A DNA stretch of 64,000 nt, from positions 4,588,001 through 4,652,000 of the forward strand of contig NZ_CP107903.1 of assembly GCF_036013955.1 (NCBI RefSeq), read 5' to 3'. This document shows, piece after piece, positions 58,314 through 64,000 of the stretch. The position numbers and the translations under genes were made by a program. The stretch is from Streptomyces sp. NBC_00459 (GTDB lineage Bacteria > Actinomycetota > Actinomycetes > Streptomycetales > Streptomycetaceae). How positions within the stretch are numbered: position 1 is the stretch's first letter; each line of letters opens with the position of its first letter. Below the pieces are notes generated by a model, which worked only from the letters and a program-made list of their open reading frames with translations, had not been told where the DNA came from and searched no databases.

Positions 58314-59255
58314 TCAGTTCCGGCCGACCACACCGCGAGCCTTGGGCAGGGCGTCCGACTGCATGCGCCGTGCCGTGTCGTACGCCGAGCGGTACTCGCC
58401 GTACAGGACGTCCGAGTAGTGCTGGTCCAGACGCTTCGCCGTGGACGAGAGCCCGGTCGCGAGGCTGCACTCGGCCTCGTCCACGGCAGCCCTGACGTCC
58501 TTCGCCTGCGCCCCCCGGGTGGTGTCCCGCAGACGGATGTCGCGCAGCGCCGGGGGATTCTCGGCCGCATGGCCGCGTCGCTTCATGCAGTCGCGCCACT
58601 TCGTGAGCACGGAGCGGAACGCCGGGTCCTCGGCGACCCGGCCCACCCTCATGCCGGGCAGACCGTTCACCACCTGGATCGAGCGGTACCAGGCGCGCAC
58701 GTCCCCGTAGAGGCTCTGCCACGAGTCCGCGGCGCAGCCCTTTTCGCTGTGGCTGAGGATGCCGCCCATGGGAGGCGTGGCCTTGAGCCTGTTGCCTCCC
58801 TCGCTCGGCCCGAAGAGGGCGTCGTCGTAGACCTCGTACCGTGCCTTCGGAAGCGAGTCGAGGTAGTGCTTCTCCTCGCCGGTCTTCCAGTCGCGTTCGG
58901 CACGCCGCTCGATGTCCCGGCCGTAACCGTGCCGCGCCGCCCACGCCGCGTCATCGATGCCGTAAGGGAATTCGCGGTAGTCCGGTGCCGGCAGCCGGGG
59001 GACGGGCCAGTAGCGGAAGCCCTTGTCGGCCATGCAGTCCCGGATCAGCAGTTGTTCCGCGCGGTGCAGGACGTCCAACTCCGCCGGCGTCGGCTTGCGG
59101 GGCGGTTGTCCGCCCCGCCCGGCCGTCGCGTCCGCGTTCCTCCCGGACGGCTGGGCCGCCGAGTCGCCGCCACTGATCGTCACGACGGCCGCGGCCAGCA
59201 GACCCGCGCACATCGCGGCGGCCAGCAGCCACCGCAGTCCCACCCCAACACGCAC
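58314..59255 (-). CDS. Membrane-anchored extracytoplasmic protein with paired CM motifs
   Basis: This 313-residue protein has one N-terminal helix (LLAAAMCAGLLAAAVVTI, about residues 10-27). The extracytoplasmic domain holds LLIRDCMADKGFRYWP and, about 150 residues on, LTKWRDCMKRRGHAAENP. Paired CM motifs of this sort occur in many uncharacterised actinobacterial exported proteins; a disulfide between them is likely. The function is unknown. The GTG start follows GGGAGGGAG. Close spacing to the I36 gene suggests an operon. Confidence 0.75.
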   Translation of the reverse strand: MRVGVGLRWLLAAAMCAGLLAAAVVTISGGDSAAQPSGRNADATAGRGGQPPRKPTPAELDVLHRAEQLLIRDCMADKGFRYWPVPRLPAPDYREFPYGIDDAAWAARHGYGRDIERRAERDWKTGEEKHYLDSLPKARYEVYDDALFGPSEGGNRLKATPPMGGILSHSEKGCAADSWQSLYGDVRAWYRSIQVVNGLPGMRVGRVAEDPAFRSVLTKWRDCMKRRGHAAENPPALRDIRLRDTTRGAQAKDVRAAVDEAECSLATGLSSTAKRLDQHYSDVLYGEYRSAYDTARRMQSDALPKARGVVGRN

Positions 59256-59609
59256 GGTGGCTCCCTCCCTTGTTGCCTCTGTCCCTTGTGGTGCCTGTGC
59301 GGTCCGTGAACCGACGCTTCGAAAGCTAGTGAGGGGCGGCCCGGGAGGAACATCCGGAACTTGCGGGAGTCCCTTTCCGCGCCGGATCGGGCACCGTGCC
59401 GACAAAACAGCCAGGTGGCGATGTACGGGGCGCCGATGCGGCACCCCGTCAACTTCCGGATACCGCGGGGCCGGTGGCCGCCATAGCTTGCTTCCGCCAC
59501 CTGCGGCCCGTACGCGGACACGGCGGACAGGTGTCCCTGCGCAGCCGTGGGGCCGGCCTGCGCCCGTACCGCGACGCCCGGGTGGCCCAAGTGAAATGGG
59601 GAACCCACT
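59256..59609. promoter_or_regulatory. Divergent promoter region with matching inverted elements
   Basis: This 354-bp region contains ATCCGGAACTTG at 59352-59363 and CAACTTCCGGAT at 59450-59461, matching in 11 of 12 positions when one is inverted. Each faces one of the two divergent genes, so they may be promoter elements or operators shared by both. No gene is seen here. Confidence 0.4.
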
Positions 59610-60872
59610 GTGAACAGTCCGACCAACCACCCCGGCGGATCCACCGCCGGACGACCGCCGAACCGGCGCGGGACCCGGCTGCGCCGGCTCGGTGCCGCCC
59701 TCGCCCTGGGCGCGACCGTGCTGGGCCTGACCGGAGCTCCGGCGGCCACCGCCGCACCGGACACCGCCGCGCCGGCCCGTGCCGCGCAGGCCGAGGTACC
59801 GGCGGGTGTGACCGCCGGTGTGGCGGTCTTCGACCGTACGACCGGGACCTTCACCGAACGACTCAACGAGACCATGCGGTTCCGCTCGGCCTCGGTGGTG
59901 AAACTCCTCATCGCCCTCGACTACCTGCGCACCCGCGACCCCCGCACGCTGTCCACCGCCGACCGCACCCGGCTGGACTCGATGCTGCGCAGCAGCGACG
60001 ACAACGCGGCAAGCTACTACTGGAGCCTCGGCGGGCGGACGGCGATCATCGACCGCACGGTGACGCAGCTCGGCCTCGCCGACACCGCCAACCCGCCGGC
60101 GGGGTACGAGGACTACTGGGGGTACGTGGCCCTGTCGGCCGCCGACACGGTACGGATCTACCGGTACATCCTGGACACCGCCTCCGCGCCGGTGCGCGAC
60201 TACGTGATGGGCAACCTGCGGCAGCCCACGCGCTGCGGCACCGACGGGTTCGACCAGCAGTTCGGCATCCCGGGCTCCTTCGAGCGGCCGTGGACGGTCA
60301 AGCAGGGCTGGTCCGGCTTCGGCAGCACCGGCAACTGCTCCCCCAAGCCCGCGACGACCGTCCCGGCCGCCGCTGCGCAGCAGTCCACGCAGAAGTCCGC
60401 ACAGCGGGCCGCACAGGAGTCCACGCGGCTTGCCGCCGCCGGGGTCGACCTGACGAAGGAGGCCCTGCACACCACCGGCACGGTCGGGGCCGGTGACCGC
60501 TCCATCGTGGCCGTGTTCACCCTGCACCCCGACGGCACCGCGTACGGCAAGGCCTACTCGGACCTGGGCCGGCTCACCCGCTCCCTCAGCGTGCCGGGCG
60601 GCGCCCACCCCGGGGGCACCTGGTTCGGCACCTGGGGCCCGGGCGTGAACGTCCGCCCGGGGCCGACCACCGCCGGCTCCACCCCGCTGACGACCCTGCC
60701 GGCCGGTGTGGACGTCCTGGTGAGCTGCCAGAGGCTCGGCCAGGAGGTCAGCATTCCGCCATACACGAACTCCTGGTGGGCCTATCTCCCCCAGTACGGC
60801 GGCTACATCACCAACATCTACATCAGCTCGCCGGGGAACCAGCTCCCCGGTGTGCCCGTCTGTTCCTCGTAG
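59610..60872 (+). CDS. Secreted class A beta-lactamase-fold serine hydrolase with SH3-like tail
   Basis: This 420-residue exported protein has a signal peptide ending near ATAAP (residue 49). Its penicillin-recognising motifs are FRSASVVKLLIAL (SxxK), SSDDNAAS (SDN) and VKQGWSG in place of KTG. An Ala/Gln-rich loop (AAAAQQSTQKSAQRAAQEST) is inserted before the last strands. The final ~95 residues form an SH3-like unit (GVNVRPGPTTAGSTPL ... VSCQRLGQEV). The altered KTG makes true beta-lactamase activity uncertain; peptidase, esterase or wall-binding roles are possible. Confidence 0.82.
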   Translation: MNSPTNHPGGSTAGRPPNRRGTRLRRLGAALALGATVLGLTGAPAATAAPDTAAPARAAQAEVPAGVTAGVAVFDRTTGTFTERLNETMRFRSASVVKLLIALDYLRTRDPRTLSTADRTRLDSMLRSSDDNAASYYWSLGGRTAIIDRTVTQLGLADTANPPAGYEDYWGYVALSAADTVRIYRYILDTASAPVRDYVMGNLRQPTRCGTDGFDQQFGIPGSFERPWTVKQGWSGFGSTGNCSPKPATTVPAAAAQQSTQKSAQRAAQESTRLAAAGVDLTKEALHTTGTVGAGDRSIVAVFTLHPDGTAYGKAYSDLGRLTRSLSVPGGAHPGGTWFGTWGPGVNVRPGPTTAGSTPLTTLPAGVDVLVSCQRLGQEVSIPPYTNSWWAYLPQYGGYITNIYISSPGNQLPGVPVCSS

Positions 60873-60890
60873 AAAGCGCTGGACAAGCGG

Positions 60891-60930
60891 CGCAGGGCCT
60901 CACGGGGACGGACTCCCCGGGGGCCCTGCG
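60891..60930 (+). terminator. Strong hairpin after the serine hydrolase
   Basis: CGCAGGGCC pairs with GGCCCTGCG, and inside it CGGGGA pairs with TCCCCG, 18 bp after the stop. Confidence 0.75.
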
Positions 60931-61087
60931 TCTCCTTCCCCGTGCGCCGACCAGCGGACGGACGGCCGTCCCCGGCACCGGTGGAATCCAGCCAACGCAC
61001 GCGCGATCGAGCCTCGGGGGTACCCCCCGGGGGCTACGATGCCCGGCGGCTTGACCGGCCGACACACGGGGGAAGGAAAATCTGCAG

Positions 61088-61888
61088 ATGAGCGGCATAT
61101 TGATCCATTTGCCGTCGGCGCACCCCACGGAACCGGCGACGACCGTTCGCCTGGGACCGGGAGAGACCGCGCGCTTCGGCCGGGGCACCAAGGCGCATCC
61201 GGTCGAACTGCTGCTGTCCGACCCGGCCGTCTCCCGGCTCGCCGGGGAGATCCGGGTGACGGAGGACCACTGGCAGCTCAGCAACTTCTCCACCACCCAC
61301 AGCTATCTGGTCGAGAACCCGGAGGGCGCCGGGGAGTACCTGAGGATCCCGCCGCGCCGGTCGGGGGCGCCGATCCCGTTCGAGTTCGCCCGGGTCGTCC
61401 TGCCCACCCGGGGCTCCACGGTGAGCTTCCAGGTGTTCGCGCCCGACCACGTCTACCTCGACGCCGACGATCCCGGCGGCGCCTGGGGCACCCGTACCCT
61501 CAACGCCTACTCCCTGGACGAGACCGCCACGTACTTCCTCGTCCTGGTGGCGCTCTGCGAGCCGCGGCTGCGCGACGAGTCGGCCGTCTCCGTGCCGACC
61601 ACCCCACAGGTCGTGGAACGCCTGCGCACCCACCCGGCGCTGACGCAGCTGACCACACGGGCGGTCAGCGCCCACATCGACTACCTGGCGGAGCAGAAGC
61701 TGCGGGTGCGCGGGCCGCAGGACGTCGCCGACACCGGCGGCGGTGTACGGCGTACGGGCAAGCGCGAGGCCGTGGTCGGCGTCGCGCTGCGCTTCGGACT
61801 GGTCCGCGAGGAGCACCTGGCACTGCTGCCGCCCCGCACCCCGGGCCTCCCGCTCCCCGAACCGGCACAGCCCGGGGGCCACCGGTGA
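61088..61888 (+). CDS. FHA-domain protein
   Basis: This 266-residue protein has an N-terminal FHA domain (about residues 1-110) with FGRGTKAHPVELLLSDPAVSRLAGEIRVTEDHWQLSNFSTTHSYLV. FHA domains bind phosphothreonine. The C-terminal half is alpha-helical (TPQVVERLRTHPALTQLTTRAVSAHIDYLAEQKLR) and may be an HTH-like unit. It overlaps the kinase gene by 4 bp, so it is probably the kinase's binding partner or substrate. Confidence 0.85.
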   Translation: MSGILIHLPSAHPTEPATTVRLGPGETARFGRGTKAHPVELLLSDPAVSRLAGEIRVTEDHWQLSNFSTTHSYLVENPEGAGEYLRIPPRRSGAPIPFEFARVVLPTRGSTVSFQVFAPDHVYLDADDPGGAWGTRTLNAYSLDETATYFLVLVALCEPRLRDESAVSVPTTPQVVERLRTHPALTQLTTRAVSAHIDYLAEQKLRVRGPQDVADTGGGVRRTGKREAVVGVALRFGLVREEHLALLPPRTPGLPLPEPAQPGGHR

Positions 61889-63429
61889 GCAGCGCGAGCG
61901 AGACGTACGACGGGACGGTCGACGGGAGCGCGGTCGACGGGAACACGGGCGGCGGCGCAGGCGGGTCGCGTCACGGCGGGGCCGGTGCGCCGGACCACGA
62001 CGGGCTCGACGAGACGGCTCGCCTGATACCCCGGGGCTTCCGCGTGGGCCGCTGGGAGGTCACCGAGCCGATCGCCGACGGCGGCTGGGGACGCGTCTAC
62101 GAGGGCCGCGACACGCAGATGGACGCGGCGGAGGGTACGGAGGACAGCGCCGGGGCCGGGCCGAGGGTCGCGCTGAAGTTCCTGCCGACCTCCGGGCTGG
62201 CTCCCCGGCAGGCCGAGCGGCTCGCGGAGACGGTGCGGCGCGAGATCGAGTTCGGCAGCCGGGCCCGGCATCCCCGGCTGATGCGGCTGCTGGACTCCGT
62301 GGTGCTCGGCGACACCGGGGTGCCCGGGCTGGACGGCGCCGTCGTGCTCGTCATGGAGCGGGCCGAGAGCAGCCTGCAGGACCTGCTGGACGCCGCGGAC
62401 GGCAGCCCCCTGCCGGAAGCGGAGCGGCTGGTGACCGAGGTCTGCGAGGGGCTGGCCCATCTGCACCGGCTCGGCTGGGTGCACGGCGACCTGAAGCCGG
62501 ACAACGTACTGATCATGGCGGACGGTTCGGTACGGCTCTCGGACTTCGGCCTCACCGTCGAACTGGACGGGACGCGCGGCACCCACGGCTACATCCCGCC
62601 CCTCGGCTCGCCCGACTACATGCCGCCCGAGCGCTGGCGCGCCCCGCTGGACGAACGCGGGGTGCAGGTACGGCCCTCCGCCGACGTGTGGGCCCTGGGC
62701 GTGATGATCCACCAGGTGTTCACCGGGGGCGCCTCGCCGTTCCCCGGGGCCACCTTCGCCGCCCGGGTCTCGGCGGTCCAGGAGTACGCCGAGGGCAGGG
62801 CGCCGCTCAGACTGCACGTCGTGGTGCCGGAGTTCTGGCGCACCCTGGCCGCCGACTGTCTCCTGCCCGCGCACACCGAGCGTGCGGCGCACACCGGGGA
62901 GAGCCTGCTGGCACGCGTCCGGACCGCCGCCGACGGGGACGGCCTCCCCGCCGCCCGGCAGCGGACCGGCAGACGGACCGTCGCGCTGGCCGCCGGTGCC
63001 GCGCTGACCCTGCTCGGCACGGGCGGCGCCGCCTGGTGGCAGTGGGGAGGCTCCGGCGGCGACCCCCGTACGGCGCCGGAAGTGCGGCTGAGCGTGTACA
63101 ACGCCGACGCCAAGTGCCGCGCCCGCACCGACCGGCACCCGATGTGCAGCCTCGGCCTCGCCATCGACCCCGCCACGCCGTACGTCCTGGACAACGTGGT
63201 GGAGACCCGGGTGTGGCACGGCGACGTCCTCGCCGTCGAGTGCGGTCTGGAGCGCGGGGTCCCCGTCACCGACGAGACGGGCGTCCGGTCGTCACGGTGG
63301 TACCGGGTGCGGCTGGCCACGGCGGACGAGGGTGCGGAGAAGGACACGGAGACCGTGCGGGCCACCGCCTGGCTGCCCGACGTGCGGACCAGGAGCCGGC
63401 CCGTCGTCCCAGCCTGCGCGACCGGCTGA
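61885..63429 (+). CDS. Membrane Ser/Thr protein kinase
   Basis: This 514-residue kinase has ~45 disordered residues, then the kinase domain: IADGGWGRVYEG (P-loop), VALKFL (Lys), LGWVHGDLKPDNVLI (HGD catalytic loop), LSDFGLTVE (DFG) and GSPDYMPPERW. A membrane helix follows at about 375-392 (VALAAGAALTLLGTGGAAWW). The ~120-residue extracytoplasmic end has KCRARTDRHPMC and WYRVRLA, SH3-like. It should phosphorylate Ser/Thr in response to an outside cue. Coupled to the FHA gene. Confidence 0.9.
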   Translation: MSSASETYDGTVDGSAVDGNTGGGAGGSRHGGAGAPDHDGLDETARLIPRGFRVGRWEVTEPIADGGWGRVYEGRDTQMDAAEGTEDSAGAGPRVALKFLPTSGLAPRQAERLAETVRREIEFGSRARHPRLMRLLDSVVLGDTGVPGLDGAVVLVMERAESSLQDLLDAADGSPLPEAERLVTEVCEGLAHLHRLGWVHGDLKPDNVLIMADGSVRLSDFGLTVELDGTRGTHGYIPPLGSPDYMPPERWRAPLDERGVQVRPSADVWALGVMIHQVFTGGASPFPGATFAARVSAVQEYAEGRAPLRLHVVVPEFWRTLAADCLLPAHTERAAHTGESLLARVRTAADGDGLPAARQRTGRRTVALAAGAALTLLGTGGAAWWQWGGSGGDPRTAPEVRLSVYNADAKCRARTDRHPMCSLGLAIDPATPYVLDNVVETRVWHGDVLAVECGLERGVPVTDETGVRSSRWYRVRLATADEGAEKDTETVRATAWLPDVRTRSRPVVPACATG

Positions 63430-63460
63430 GCCGCGGGCCGAAGTCTGCTGCCCGCGGCTC
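63428..63460. terminator. Hairpin between convergent kinase and M23 genes
   Basis: GAGCCGCGGGC pairs exactly with GCCCGCGGCTC (11 bp, 11-nt loop), starting within the kinase stop codon. Confidence 0.75.
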
Positions 63461-63472
63461 GGTGTGTGCCGG

Positions 63473-64000
63473 TCAGCACTGCCGGCTGACACCGCCGGTC
63501 TCGTCGCCCTTGAGGTAGATACCGCTGACATAGCCGACCCCGCCCGCGTTCAGCGGCAGCCGGACCCACTTGTCGTTGGTGACGCCCTCGGCGGTCACCT
63601 TCTGGCCGACCACCCAGCAGTCCGCCGGGTAGGACTGGCCGGGGTACACCTTGCTGACGGGCGGGTTGCACGAAGTCGACGCGCAGGAACGGACGTTGGC
63701 CTCGGTCCACGCCGTCACCGTCGTCGAACCACCACCACCGCCACCGCCACCGCCGCCGCCGGGCGTGCACGGCAGCTCGACTCCGCGGTCGCGCAGGTAG
63801 GGGACCGGGTCGATGCCGCGGACCGAGGTGGAGGTGCCGACCCGGACCCGCAGATGCAGGTGGACGCCGGTGGAGTCGCCCTCGGAGCCCATCAGGGCGA
63901 TGCGCTGACCGGCCGACACCTGCTGGCCGACCGAGACGTCCCGCTGGTACATGTGGCCGTACTCGGTCACGGTGCCGTCGGAGTGCAGGATGCGGATCCA
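63473..64000 (-). CDS. M23 peptidase with SH3-like domain (5' end missing)
   Basis: The last 175 codons of a gene that begins beyond the right edge. The visible part starts WIRILHSDGTVTEYGHMYQ, continues with VSVGQQVSAGQRIALMGSEGDSTGVHLHLRV (HxH zinc motif of LytM/M23 peptidases), then a poly-Gly linker of 11 residues and a Cys-containing SH3-like domain (NVRSCASTSCNPP ... WVRLPLNAGGVGYVSGIYL). It is a secreted peptidoglycan endopeptidase or a lysin-like wall protein. Confidence 0.88.
   Translation of the reverse strand, partial: WIRILHSDGTVTEYGHMYQRDVSVGQQVSAGQRIALMGSEGDSTGVHLHLRVRVGTSTSVRGIDPVPYLRDRGVELPCTPGGGGGGGGGGGSTTVTAWTEANVRSCASTSCNPPVSKVYPGQSYPADCWVVGQKVTAEGVTNDKWVRLPLNAGGVGYVSGIYLKGDETGGVSRQC

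Overview
The window is high-GC, densely coded actinobacterial DNA, almost certainly Streptomyces. The evidence is GTG starts, ATGA/GTGA gene overlaps, a SARP activator, AfsA and ArpA/ScbR-type signalling proteins, a bldA-type TTA codon and many secreted or lipoprotein genes. The left edge cuts a secreted lectin-hydrolase gene and the right edge cuts an M23 peptidase gene. I saw no tRNA, rRNA, CRISPR array, integrase or intact insertion sequence.

Region 1 (1.7-25.9 kb) is a compact biosynthetic and signalling locus. A malonyltransferase (FabD) is divergent from a carboxyltransferase plus epsilon subunit, an AfsA-like double-hotdog protein, a KSIII-like protein, an FAD monooxygenase, FabH, an ACP, FabF, an aldo/keto reductase, a fused double 3-hydroxyacyl-CoA dehydrogenase and a HAD-IB phosphatase. 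Together these look like a dedicated discrete fatty-acid/polyketide synthase whose acyl chain may be joined to another unit by the AfsA-like enzyme. The regulatory half holds a second, canonical AfsA divergent from an ArpA-type receptor, a HAD protein lacking its nucleophile, an SDR, a second TetR, a degenerate IS701-like protein and a SARP. Two related palindromes lie in front of the receptor gene and the IS701-like gene. A LysR/MFS/metallo-hydrolase group closes the region.

Region 2 (27.0-39.9 kb) looks like a stress or conflict island. It holds a SLOG-like nucleotide-binding protein, a small membrane protein with a DTKA motif as in Pycsar-type TM effectors, three diverged membrane proteins with a TIR-like Rossmannoid domain, and a caspase-like peptidase. 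A vWA (TerY-like) - PP2C - protein kinase - HSPA12-like Hsp70 - coiled-coil operon follows. This region is the best candidate for an undescribed multi-component system.

Region 3 (40.0-46.7 kb) concerns the cell envelope. It has a polysaccharide deacetylase and a tightly packed leftward operon of FemX-type ligase, MurJ-type flippase, response regulator, histidine kinase and GerMN-type lipoprotein.

Region 4 (46.9-57.6 kb) starts with an L,D-transpeptidase and then holds a SigK-RskA regulon arranged as in mycobacteria: sigK, rskA, a sulfite-oxidase-fold molybdoenzyme, an MPT70/83-like fasciclin lipoprotein, and a leftward operon of amine oxidase, DUF1365, cyclopropane-fatty-acid synthase-like methyltransferase and DUF1295 protein. 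The sequence CCAATCC-N19-ATT(ACG/CCC) precedes sigK, the molybdoenzyme and the amine oxidase operon, and is probably the SigK promoter.

Region 5 (57.7-64 kb) holds a secreted I36-type inhibitor with a membrane-anchored partner, a beta-lactamase-fold serine hydrolase, an FHA protein coupled to a membrane Ser/Thr kinase, and the partial M23 peptidase. All functions are read from sequence motifs alone; no database search was possible.
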